Assembly (NCBI GenBank): GCA_027619675.1
Contig: JAQCHG010000043.1
Location: forward strand, 1 to 8,522
Length of the DNA stretch: 8,522 bases
Direction: 5' to 3'
DNA from: Cyanobacteriota bacterium
Lineage (GTDB): Bacteria; Cyanobacteriota; Cyanobacteriia; Phormidesmidales; Phormidesmidaceae
Position numbers and translations under genes: made by a program. The notes beneath the pieces are model-generated. The model made no database searches. It worked only from the letters and a program-made list of their open reading frames with translations, and was not told where the DNA came from. Positions 1 to 5,959 of the stretch are shown one piece after another. Position 1 is the stretch's first letter, and each line of letters begins with the position of its first letter.

Positions 1-927
1 GAGCAGGCGATCGCCTGGGGGGTGACCGCCATGCGCTGCCATGTGGAGGTGGATCCCATCCTCGGGTTGAAATCTATGGAGGCGCTACTGCCCCTGCGGC
101 AGGAATACACCTGGGGGCTGACCCTGCAACTGGCGGTGTTCGCCCAAGAGGGCATCACCCAGCAACCGGGCACCGTGGACCTGCTGCGGCAGGCCATGGC
201 CATGGGGGGGGACGTGATTGGCTCCGCCCCCTATGTAGACCCCGACCCCCAGCGCAACATCGCCACCGTCTTTGACCTGGCAGCGGAATTTGATTGCGAT
301 GTGGACTTCCACCTGGACTTTTTGGATGATGACCAGCCGCTGCAAGTGCCCTGGGTGATTGCCGAAACGGAGCAACGGGGCTGGCAGGGGCGGGTCTGCT
401 TGGGCCACATGACTAAGCTGGCGGGGCTGCCCCCTGGGGAACTGGCGGCGATCGCCCGTCAACTGGCGGCGGCGGGCATCGCGGTCCTCGCCCTACCCGC
501 CTCGGATCTATACATGATGGCCCGCCACGATAGCCACAATGCTCGTCGGGGCGTTGCCCCCCTGCATCGTCTCCATGGGTGGGGCGTCACCGTTGGTACT
601 GCCACCAACAACGTGCAAAACCTATTCACCCCCTTTGGGGATGGGGATGTGTTGAAAATCGGCACCCTGCTGGCCCAGGTGTTGCAGTTGGGCACCACCG
701 CCCAGCAGGCCCTGTGCCTCGACATCACCACCACCCTGGCGGCTAAAGCCATCGGCATCCCAGACTACGGCATTGCCCCAGGGATGGCGGCGGATTTGGT
801 AGTTCTGGGGGTACCCTCCGCTGCCGCCGCGATCGCCACCGCCCCGACTCAACGCACCGTGGTGAAAGCAGGACGCATCGTTTCCCAAACCCAGGTGCAA
901 CAGCGCTTCACGGTACCTACCCCCTGA
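1..927 (+). CDS. Amidohydrolase of the cytosine deaminase (CodA/AtzC-like) type, 5' partial
   Basis: The frame is open from the first base, so the gene begins upstream; 308 residues remain. E. coli CodA has about 427, so roughly the first 115, including the N-terminal HxH metal pair, are missing. Numbering from the GTG at 22, the visible order matches CodA: HVEVDP (7-12), QLAVFAQEG (36-44), HLDFLDDDQ (97-105, metal His97), GHM (128-130, metal/catalytic His129), GTATNNVQNLFTPFGDGD (192-209), and the C-terminal small barrel DYGIAPGMAADLVVLG (248-263) with VVKAGRIV. Family members deaminate cytosine, creatinine or triazine-type rings in the cytosol. By eye, the CodA Glu217 position is Phe100 and the Asp313 position is Asn196, so canonical deaminase activity is doubtful and no symbol is given. 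The next gene is 243 bp away, so this gene probably ends its transcription unit. Confidence 0.85.
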   Translation, partial: EQAIAWGVTAMRCHVEVDPILGLKSMEALLPLRQEYTWGLTLQLAVFAQEGITQQPGTVDLLRQAMAMGGDVIGSAPYVDPDPQRNIATVFDLAAEFDCDVDFHLDFLDDDQPLQVPWVIAETEQRGWQGRVCLGHMTKLAGLPPGELAAIARQLAAAGIAVLALPASDLYMMARHDSHNARRGVAPLHRLHGWGVTVGTATNNVQNLFTPFGDGDVLKIGTLLAQVLQLGTTAQQALCLDITTTLAAKAIGIPDYGIAPGMAADLVVLGVPSAAAAIATAPTQRTVVKAGRIVSQTQVQQRFTVPTP

Positions 928-934
928 ACGGTCA

Positions 935-953
935 GGACCAATGCACAGGGTCC
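935..953 (+). terminator. Small hairpin after the amidohydrolase gene
   Basis: GGACC (935-939) and GGTCC (949-953) can form a 5-bp stem with a 9-nt loop, starting 8 bp after the stop codon. No T-tract follows, so it is only a weak candidate 3'-end structure. Confidence 0.25.
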
Positions 954-1031
954 CGTCCCAGTGAGCCGCCGTCGGTCCACCATTTGGGCTACCCCTTGGC
1001 AAGATCAGCCGCCGCGCCAACCCCGAAAATT

Positions 1032-1058
1032 ATGATTCCCCCAAGGAGGGCTAATCAT
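1032..1058. promoter_or_regulatory. Inverted repeat ATGATT-N15-AATCAT upstream of the DUF2996 gene
   Basis: ATGATT (1032-1037) and AATCAT (1053-1058) are perfect inverted arms. The interior adds CCC and GGG that can extend the stem with a small bulge. It lies 112 bp before the ATG at 1171, in a 243-bp gap. A TATTCT at 1089-1094 could be a -10 element, but no convincing -35 is seen. It could be an operator or a transcript hairpin; the sequence alone does not decide. Confidence 0.3.
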
Positions 1059-1170
1059 CCAGCCCTGTTATCAGGCCAGAAAGGGGTTTATTCTATTCCT
1101 GGGTGCGGGATACTGGCCTCTGGTACAGATTCAATGGCCCCAACCATACGGACGTGCTGCGGAAAGAACC

Positions 1171-1617
1171 ATGGCTGAAGACGCAAAGCAATCCCCCTCC
1201 GCTGAAACCCAGGCGGCCCCCAAGGCCAAAAAGGAAAAGCCCCCTGCCATTGAAGACAAACCCTTTGGCGAGTTCATTCGAGAGCACTACTTGCCCAGCA
1301 TCGCCGCTGCCCTCAAGGAGGAAGGCATTGAGGGGGCGTATCTAGAATTTGAACAAGCTCCCCTCGCCCTCACCCAGGCGGGTGGCGAAACCTACTGGCA
1401 GGTCAAGGGGCAGTTGCCCACGGGCAAGCGTCGATTCAACGTCGTCTTCACCCAAGAAGACATCAAAGCGCCCAAGTATTTCTATTGCACTGAAGGAGGC
1501 GATCGCGCCAGCACCGTCGAGCAGTTCATGGGAGACGAGCGCAAGATCACCCTAGACCTGATGGTGCTCTACGTGCTGCAACGGCTCAACGGTCAAAAGT
1601 GGCTAGCCCGCAACTAG
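1171..1617 (+). CDS. DUF2996 family protein, cyanobacteria/chloroplast lineage
   Basis: The 148-residue soluble protein has a low-complexity Ala/Lys/Pro/Glu-rich N-terminus (1-30). A compact domain follows, starting IEDKPFGEFIREHYLPSI (about 27-44), then YWQVKGQLPTGKRRFNVVF, then YFYCTEGG, and ending in DERKITLDLMVLYVLQRLNGQKWLARN. This layout and the C-terminal RLNGQKWLxRN block match the DUF2996 family as I remember it. There is no signal peptide or membrane segment. From memory, plant and cyanobacterial members may include NdhV, a peripheral subunit that stabilises the photosynthetic NDH-1 complex; I am not certain, so no symbol is given. The ATG start is preceded by GGAAAGA at 1161-1167, a weak purine-rich ribosome site. 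It is a single-gene unit ending at a hairpin with a short T-run. Confidence 0.85.
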   Translation: MAEDAKQSPSAETQAAPKAKKEKPPAIEDKPFGEFIREHYLPSIAAALKEEGIEGAYLEFEQAPLALTQAGGETYWQVKGQLPTGKRRFNVVFTQEDIKAPKYFYCTEGGDRASTVEQFMGDERKITLDLMVLYVLQRLNGQKWLARN

Positions 1618-1626
1618 CGGCTATCC

Positions 1627-1645
1627 CCGTTGATAAACGGCTTTT
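1627..1645 (+). terminator. Intrinsic terminator after the DUF2996 gene
   Basis: CCGTT (1627-1631), loop GATA, AACGG (1636-1640), then CTTTT. The stem is short at 5 bp, but the tetraloop, the T-run and the position 10 bp after the TAG stop fit a factor-independent terminator. Confidence 0.6.
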
Positions 1646-1940
1646 CCACGGGAACAGTATCGTGAACAACATTCTTGGGGGTTGCCCTGGTTGACCCTAG
1701 AGAGCGATCGCGACAGGCTCCGTCAAAACAGCTCCTCAAACCTTCTCTCTCACTTAATATGAACATGCGCTAGCTTAAGGGCATCATGGATGTGGAAGCC
1801 TAGGCAAAACCGTATAGCTGAGATCCTGAAGGCTGGATAGGGTTCAACACTGTCGCTAGAGATGCTATCGCTGCGGTGTTTCGAGACTAAACCCTACGCC
1901 CAGGTGAACTGCTGTCAAGCCTGGTGACTATCGCAATGGA

Positions 1941-1946
1941 AGAGGA
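1941..1946 (+). promoter_or_regulatory. Ribosome binding site deciding the GTG start of hmpF
   Basis: AGAGGA lies 8 nt before the GTG at 1955. The frame has a stop (TGA) at 1925-1927 and no ATG before the conserved MLYLAEVQ N-terminus, so GTG 1955 is the start. Confidence 0.65.
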
Positions 1947-1954
1947 CGACCGGC

Positions 1955-3709
1955 GTGCTTTATTTGGCTGAGGTTCAAAAAAAGGGGGGGGTATTTGGAA
2001 GCGGCAAGGCCGACTTCAAGCTCTTAGCATGTCAGCGCGGTGAGGTTTGGACGGCAGTACCCGGAGAAGAGGTCGTGGCAGCCCCCGACGACGCCACCTA
2101 CAACGCCGGGGCCTTAGTCATGGTGGAGATGGGCAATAATCGCCAGATCCAGCGCCACTACGATGCTGGGCGGCCCATTGTCGGTATTCTGCAAAACTTT
2201 TCGAGCCAAAGTAAGAAGTTCAAAGCCCAGGAAGAAGAAATTGAAACCTGGAAGCAGTCCCTCACCTTCCAAAGCCAAGCCCTGAATGAGCGGGAAGTGG
2301 AGTTAGAGGCCCGCCAAGAACAGGTGGAGCAGGCTGAAGCCGACATTGAGCAGCTAGAAGCCCAACGGCAAGAACTGGAAGCCTCCCAAGCGGAGTTGCA
2401 GCAGCTTAAAGAAGATCTAGAGCGCAAAACCCAAGAATTAGAAGGGGCGTGGGCGCACCTAAACGGTGAAATCCGTCGCTTTGAAGAGCGCCAAGCCGAC
2501 GTCCAGCAGCAGGCGGGTCTGGATGAAGGTCAGATGCAGCAAATTCAAGAAGCCCTGGATCGACTGATGGGAGCCGTAACCCCCACAGAAGGGGTGCGAG
2601 AGCAACTGAATTTGGCCTACGAGATTCTCGACCAGCAGGGCAGCCATTTAGAGTCCCAAGGGCAAACCCTCGCCGATAGCCAAGCCACCTTGGCAGATCA
2701 ACAAGCCACCGTGCAGCAGGAGCGGGAAACCATCCAGGGGCGCTGGCAAGCTTGGCATGAGGCAGAACAGACCCTCAGTGATCTCAAAGCCAGCCTCAAG
2801 GTCAATAAGCAAATCCTGGCCCTCAAGCAAGATCGGGTTCAAAAGCTTTCCCAATATCTGCAAACTCAAAGCAATCTATACCAGCAGGTCTACGAGTTGC
2901 TCAACACCTCCGACAAGGTGCGCCTGAGCAAGAAAGTGGATGTAGATGCCCTTGAGGCCATGGACCTCGACGCCCTGCAAACCTTAGTGAGCGATTTAGA
3001 AAAGGATCTCGACAAGGTTTCCCGCTTCGTCAACGACCAAGAAGAGGAGCTGAACTTCCAACAGCAGGCCATTGATGAGGTCAGGGAGAAAATTGAGCAG
3101 GCCAGCGAATACGATCGCCTCCAGCTAGAAACAGAGCTGGCGGATGAGCAAGACCGCTATCAAATGCTCAATGAAACCCTCGTGGGCCAGCGCCGTAACC
3201 TGCTAGAGCGGGAAGAAGTGCTGAGTCAGCATCAAGCGGTGCTGCGCCGTCGCCAGGGCCTTGCGGCGGAGGAAAGCACCGTCAGTGCCGTGGACTTAGA
3301 GCCCGTGCTCGGTCAGATTGATGCTCTCCGGGAAGAAACCTCTGAGGAGATCAAAACCCTGGAAGGGGAAATTAAGACCATGCAGGGAACGGTAGACCAA
3401 CTCAAGCATGAGGTCGAGCAGAAAGTCGGGGAACAAACCACGGGGCGGGAAGAGATCTTAGCCATGGAAGCGGCCTTCCAGCAAAAACAAGACGAGGTGG
3501 CGACCCTGGGCGGCAGGTCTGCTCTGTTTGCAGATGTGGTGACCCCTTTACAGGACGGCATGGCCAATTTGCGCCAAAAGCTCGACGCTGCTGCCGAATC
3601 GATGGCGAAGTTCCAAGAGGCCAGCGATTATCAACTTCAGGCGATCGCCGACATGCGCCAAATTATCTCCAGCTTTTCTGGGGATGCCTCCCAGGCAGCC
3701 GTCTCCTAG
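1955..3709 (+). CDS. hmpF: Pilus motility taxis protein HmpF
   Basis: This 584-residue protein has a small N-terminal globular segment (1-85, starting MLYLAEVQKKGG and containing FKLLACQRGEVW). It is followed by long acidic, Gln/Glu-rich coiled coil in blocks at about 85-185, 212-310, 345-440 and 455-570, with breaks near VTPTEG (208-213) and SKKVDVDALEAMD (325-337). There is no signal peptide or membrane segment, so it is cytoplasmic. The opening sequence and architecture are those of HmpF. In Nostoc punctiforme, HmpF localises dynamically at the pilus rings and is needed for type IV pilus activity and directional movement. No Hmp chemotaxis genes are within this window. The GTG start is supported by AGAGGA 8 nt upstream. 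Codons 8-13 contain A7G8, including an in-phase A AAA AAG heptamer; slippage either way stops within about 20 codons. Only one HIP1 site lies inside, near the 3' end. Confidence 0.9.
   Translation: MLYLAEVQKKGGVFGSGKADFKLLACQRGEVWTAVPGEEVVAAPDDATYNAGALVMVEMGNNRQIQRHYDAGRPIVGILQNFSSQSKKFKAQEEEIETWKQSLTFQSQALNEREVELEARQEQVEQAEADIEQLEAQRQELEASQAELQQLKEDLERKTQELEGAWAHLNGEIRRFEERQADVQQQAGLDEGQMQQIQEALDRLMGAVTPTEGVREQLNLAYEILDQQGSHLESQGQTLADSQATLADQQATVQQERETIQGRWQAWHEAEQTLSDLKASLKVNKQILALKQDRVQKLSQYLQTQSNLYQQVYELLNTSDKVRLSKKVDVDALEAMDLDALQTLVSDLEKDLDKVSRFVNDQEEELNFQQQAIDEVREKIEQASEYDRLQLETELADEQDRYQMLNETLVGQRRNLLEREEVLSQHQAVLRRRQGLAAEESTVSAVDLEPVLGQIDALREETSEEIKTLEGEIKTMQGTVDQLKHEVEQKVGEQTTGREEILAMEAAFQQKQDEVATLGGRSALFADVVTPLQDGMANLRQKLDAAAESMAKFQEASDYQLQAIADMRQIISSFSGDASQAAVS
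1977..1991 (+). repeat. A7G8 homopolymer pair in the first codons of hmpF
   Basis: Seven A (1977-1983) run directly into eight G (1984-1991), covering codons CAA AAA AAG GGG GGG GTA. The heptamer A AAA AAG at 1978-1984 is in the phase used by the dnaX-type slippery site. A -1 shift meets TGA at 2041-2043 and a +1 shift meets TAG at 2025-2027. GAGG at 1970-1973 is Shine-Dalgarno-like and lies 4 nt before the heptamer. Confidence 0.9.
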
Positions 3710-3723
3710 GGCGCGTCATCCAT

Positions 3724-3753
3724 TCAGGGTGAATACCTACTGGGGAACCCTGA
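3724..3753 (+). terminator. Hairpin after hmpF
   Basis: TCAGGGT (3724-3730) pairs perfectly with ACCCTGA (3747-3753) across a 16-nt loop, 14 bp after the stop codon. There is no T-run, so it could be a 3'-end-stabilising hairpin or a factor-dependent site rather than a classical terminator. Confidence 0.4.
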
Positions 3754-3790
3754 CCACACCTGGTTCCGTAATCTAGCTAGGGACTGGGAC

Positions 3791-3802
3791 TGTTGTGCAA
3801 CA
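3791..3802. repeat. Palindrome TGTTG-TG-CAACA, copy 1 of the GTGCAACA motif
   Basis: A near-perfect 12-bp palindrome, 89 bp before the small gene at 3881. It contains the octamer GTGCAACA (3795-3802, + strand), which recurs at 4136, 4192 and 4611. A 10-bp match, TTGTGCAACA, is shared with the copy at 4134-4143. Confidence 0.6.
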
Positions 3803-3880
3803 GGGAGGCTGGTTGAAAGTGATGACACCCCCTAGAAACGCTAGTCTGGGTAAACACGAGTTGAGGAGACGGCCTCCCGC

Positions 3881-4099
3881 ATGGCTGATTCGGTAATTTG
3901 GGTCAACGAACAACTGGATCCAGGTGGTATTTTGTACGCCTGTATCGCCTGCTGTGATGAGGCCCAAGCCCAAGCCTGCCACGAGTCGTTCGTGGCTAAC
4001 CTCACGGAAACGCAAAAGCAAGCGGGCTGGCAGGCTCGACTCCGCACGGTGTCCTCTTGGGATGAGGTGCCCGTCAACGCTCTGAAACTGAGCTTTTAG
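3881..4099 (+). CDS. Uncharacterised small protein with clustered cysteines, 72 aa
   Basis: I do not recognise a named family. The protein is soluble with no signal peptide. It opens VIWVNEQLDPGGILYAC, then has a cysteine cluster, Cys21, Cys24, Cys25 and Cys33-His34, and a short helical stretch. It ends WQARLRTVSSWDEVPVNALKLSF. The strand-helix-strand feel and balanced composition look like a real small domain. The cluster could bind a metal or be redox active, but that is inference. GAGGAGA at 3863-3869 lies 11 nt before the ATG. It could partly pair with CCTC/CTCC at 3873-3877, which might tune translation. The gene stands alone between two long gaps and is flanked by GTGCAACA palindromes at 3791 and 4136, which may be its operators. 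Confidence 0.6.
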   Translation: MADSVIWVNEQLDPGGILYACIACCDEAQAQACHESFVANLTETQKQAGWQARLRTVSSWDEVPVNALKLSF

Positions 4100-4135
4100 C
4101 CCAGGTAGCGCCCTTTGGCTGCAATGGGGGCATTT

Positions 4136-4154
4136 GTGCAACAAGGGTTGCAGC
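4136..4154 (+). repeat. Inverted repeat GTGCAACA-AGG-GTTGCAGC, left copy
   Basis: The internal arms TGCAAC (4137-4142) and GTTGCA (4147-4152) form a 6-bp hairpin with loop AAGG. The whole 19 bp matches, in inverted orientation, the 18-bp sequence at 4601-4618; they differ only in the 2-3 nt spacer. The two are about 480 bp apart with non-coding sequence between. Confidence 0.6.
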
Positions 4155-4185
4155 TTTTGCGGGATGTCTGTGGCTGCACGGTTTA

Positions 4186-4199
4186 CAACAGTGTTGCAC
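4186..4199 (-). repeat. Palindrome CAACA-G-TGTTG, third copy of the GTGCAACA motif
   Basis: CAACA (4186-4190) and TGTTG (4192-4196) are inverted around one base. TGTTGCAC at 4192-4199 is the motif on the minus strand. Confidence 0.5.
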
Positions 4200-4470
4200 C
4201 ATGGTCTCGGTGCTCTGTTCCTGAGCGTTCAAGACTGGCGCTTGGGGAACGGTCAGAGAACAAGGCCATCGGTGGCGTTCCTAAAGCGTCCCTCGAGGTT
4301 AGGCCGCAAGCGGTCGTAGAGCGTGTGGACACTGGACGAGAAGCTTTTGAGTAGGGTCAGCGGGGAACCCATCAGCTAGGGGCTGTCACTGCCTTGCCAT
4401 CAGGATTCTGGCTGGAATCGATGACGGTCCTCTAGTTGAGCTTGGCGCGAATCAAGCTACCTTCTGACTC

Positions 4471-4503
4471 CCTATCTCCCATGCTCCCCCGCTCCCCCGC
4501 CCA
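4471..4503. repeat. Low-complexity CTCCC/GCTCCCCC tandem run
   Basis: The run goes from CCTATCTCCC into two copies of GCTCCCCC (4483-4490 and 4491-4498), then GCCC. Degenerate CCC-rich microrepeats of this kind are common in cyanobacterial intergenic DNA. No function can be assigned. Confidence 0.55.
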
Positions 4504-4600
4504 AGGAAACGGTTGGCAAACTTACGCCGCGCTGGACTAGTGCCTTCCCCAGGGATTCAAGCCTGAGATGTCTGGCCGCTGCTGGATGGGTGGGGTATTT

Positions 4601-4618
4601 GCTGCAACGCTGTTGCAC
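4601..4618 (-). repeat. Inverted repeat GCTGCAAC-GC-TGTTGCAC, right copy
   Basis: The arms TGCAAC (4603-4608) and GTTGCA (4612-4617) form a 6-bp hairpin with loop GCT. Read on the minus strand it is GTGCAACA-GC-GTTGCAGC, the inverted partner of 4136-4154. A T5 run follows at 4619-4623, so as RNA on the + strand it could also act as a weak terminator. Confidence 0.55.
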
Positions 4619-4677
4619 TTTTTGAATTCTGGAGCCTGCACAGATGCTAGTCGGGCTGCACCCCAGGATAGATCCGC

Positions 4678-4780
4678 TGCCCCATTGCCCCATAGATGTT
4701 TCAAGACAGCAGATAGTAGGAAGATAGCGGGAATAGCGGTAACTGCACAGCTTGAAGCCTAAGCCCTGGAAGCCTAAGCC
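4678..4780. repeat. Three short tandem duplications upstream of glk
   Basis: TGCCCCAT occurs twice head to tail (4678-4693). AGATAG(T/C)(A/G)GGA occurs twice at an 11-bp period (4711-4732). GAAGCCTAAGCC occurs twice at a 15-bp period (4754-4765, 4769-4780). Each is a recent-looking local duplication in non-coding DNA. They could be replication-slippage scars or spaced protein-binding sites. Confidence 0.6.
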
Positions 4781-4853
4781 TTGGGATTAAACCCATCGTC
4801 CAGCTATTGCAGGCTGCCGCCATGATTGTGAACGCAAGTCGAATACAGGGACC

Positions 4854-5888
4854 ATGACTTATCTGTTGGCTGGGGATATTGGCGGGACTAAAACCATTCT
4901 GCGGTTGGTGCAGGCGGACGGTGGGCAGCTTTCCACCCTGTCAGAAGCGCAGTATGTCAGCGCCGACTTCCCCGATTTGGTGCCCATGGTGCAGCAGTTT
5001 CTCCAGACCGCCGCGCCCCAGACTGGTGGGGAGGTGGCTCCAAGCCGGGCTTGCTTTGCTATTGCTGGACCAGTGGTCAACACCACTTCCCAGTTGACTA
5101 ATTTGGCTTGGAATCTCAGCAGCGATCGCCTCACCCGAGAACTGCACCTAGACCAGGCGGATCTCATCAACGACTTTGAGGCCATTGGCTACGGGGTGTT
5201 AGGGCTAGAACGGGCAGACCTGCACGAACTCCAAAACGGACACCGGGACGATACTGCACCGATTGCGGTGATTGGTGCGGGTACGGGGTTGGGGCAAGGC
5301 TATCTGGTGCGCCAGGGCGATCGCTATCGTGTCTTTCCCTCAGAGGGGGGCCATGCTGACTTTGCCCCCCGCTCAGAGTTGGAATTTCAACTCCTGAAGT
5401 ACCTGCGCGATCGCCATCAGATCACCCGTGTCTCGGCAGAACGGGTGGTCTCTGGCCAGGGCATCGTGTCCATTTACCAATTCCTGCGCGATCGCGGCGT
5501 GGCCAGCGAATCCCCCGACATTGCCGACGCCATCACCACCTGGGAGCGCCAAGCGGGGCAACCCAAAACCGTGGACCCCGCCGCCGTCATCTCCCAAGCG
5601 GCCCAGGCCCAGCGGGATGATCTGTGCCAGCAAACCATGGACCTGTTCATCGCGGCTTACGGGGCTGAGGCGGGCAACTTGGCCCTCAAACTGCTGCCCT
5701 ACGGGGGGCTCTACATTGCCGGGGGCATTGCTGCTAAAAACCTGCAATTGATGGTGGACGGCCCGTTCATTGCGGCCTTCAGCGATAAGGGCCGGGTCAG
5801 TGGCCTGCTGGAAGAGATTCCCGTCGCGATCGTGCTGAATCCCCAGGTGGGGCTGATTGGGGCCGCTCGCTATGCGGCTGGGTTGTAG
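4854..5888 (+). CDS. glk: Glucokinase (ATP:D-glucose 6-phosphotransferase)
   Basis: This cytosolic enzyme phosphorylates glucose to glucose-6-phosphate. In cyanobacteria it feeds the oxidative pentose phosphate and glycogen pathways and is needed for use of external or stored glucose. Of 344 residues, the phosphate-1 loop GDIGGTKT is at 7-14. INDF (105-108) contains the catalytic-base Asp107. The phosphate-2 loop GAGTGLG is at 141-147, and [10 protein letters not shown] (163-172) has the glucose-binding Glu-Gly-Gly-His. ERVVSGQGI is at 196-204 and the adenosine motif GGLYIAGGI at 284-292. All key residues are present and the length is slightly above E. coli Glk (321), as usual in cyanobacteria. 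The ATG gives the expected [11 protein letters not shown] start, but AGGGA at 4847-4851 is only 2 nt away, so the ribosome site is poor. Four HIP1 sites lie inside. yebC follows after 71 bp with no hairpin between, so co-transcription is possible. Confidence 0.95.
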   Translation: MTYLLAGDIGGTKTILRLVQADGGQLSTLSEAQYVSADFPDLVPMVQQFLQTAAPQTGGEVAPSRACFAIAGPVVNTTSQLTNLAWNLSSDRLTRELHLDQADLINDFEAIGYGVLGLERADLHELQNGHRDDTAPIAVIGAGTGLGQGYLVRQGDRYRVFPSEGGHADFAPRSELEFQLLKYLRDRHQITRVSAERVVSGQGIVSIYQFLRDRGVASESPDIADAITTWERQAGQPKTVDPAAVISQAAQAQRDDLCQQTMDLFIAAYGAEAGNLALKLLPYGGLYIAGGIAAKNLQLMVDGPFIAAFSDKGRVSGLLEEIPVAIVLNPQVGLIGAARYAAGL

Positions 5889-5959
5889 GAGAGCACAGAC
5901 CAAGGCCCGGTATAGGATGGATCACAGTGCAGTGTGTTGATAGCGTCTTTTCAGTACCG

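Larger units (their letters stand above)
1618..1954. other. 337-bp gap between the DUF2996 gene and hmpF
   Basis: Beyond the terminator at 1627-1645 there is a HIP1 octamer at 1704-1711, a TAATAT at 1756-1761 that could be a -10 element but has no clear -35, and CCAGG/CCTGG arms at 1900-1904 and 1920-1924. No open frame of useful length or tRNA is seen. The stretch probably holds the hmpF promoter and a long 5' leader, but I cannot place the transcription start. Confidence 0.5.
4100..4853. other. 754-bp gap with no convincing gene, rich in short repeats
   Basis: No frame here has both a good start with ribosome site and protein-like composition. The longest open stretches (4115-4354 and 4568-4762, + strand) read as low-quality peptides. 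HIP1 sites are absent, unlike in the genes that follow. The stretch contains GTGCAACA-type inverted repeats (4136-4154, 4186-4199, 4601-4618), a pyrimidine low-complexity run (4471-4503) and three short tandem duplications (4678-4693, 4711-4732, 4754-4780). It may include the glk promoter and 5' leader, a decayed gene, a small non-autonomous element or a non-coding RNA. Nothing in it matches a tRNA or a known RNA family that I can recognise. Confidence 0.6.

Noticed and set aside
204..211. G8 tract in the amidohydrolase as a phase-variation site
   Set aside because: It arises from ATG GGG GGG GAC in a genome that often uses GGG for Gly. It lies mid-gene with no A-tract or slippery heptamer, so it is weaker than the hmpF case.
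85..462. Minus-strand open frames opposite the amidohydrolase
   Set aside because: The + frame matches CodA motifs throughout. Long antisense frames are expected in GC-rich coding DNA.
1801..1826. TAGGC at 1801 as a SigF-type pilus-gene promoter for hmpF
   Set aside because: I recall a TAGGC-N15/16-GGTAA consensus, but the expected GGTAA is not present at the right distance.
3773..4144. Minus-strand 123-codon frame opposite the 72-aa gene
   Set aside because: The + strand frame has a ribosome site and better composition. The minus product is a Pro/Arg/Leu mixture typical of an antisense frame.
4115..4354. 79-codon open frame after the small gene
   Set aside because: It starts with TTG with no ribosome site, has poor protein-like composition, and overlaps the hairpins at 4136-4199.
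4504..4519. GGAAAC with flanking CCAA/TTGG as a Yfr2-like small RNA
   Set aside because: Only a six-base similarity and a 4-bp stem; no surrounding conserved RNA structure was seen.
4568..4762. 64-codon open frame upstream of glk
   Set aside because: No Shine-Dalgarno. It translates short tandem repeats and the inverted repeat at 4601-4618 and has no recognisable motif.
5927..5959. GTG start 11 codons before the yebC ATG
   Set aside because: The YebC family begins [11 protein letters not shown], encoded from 5960.
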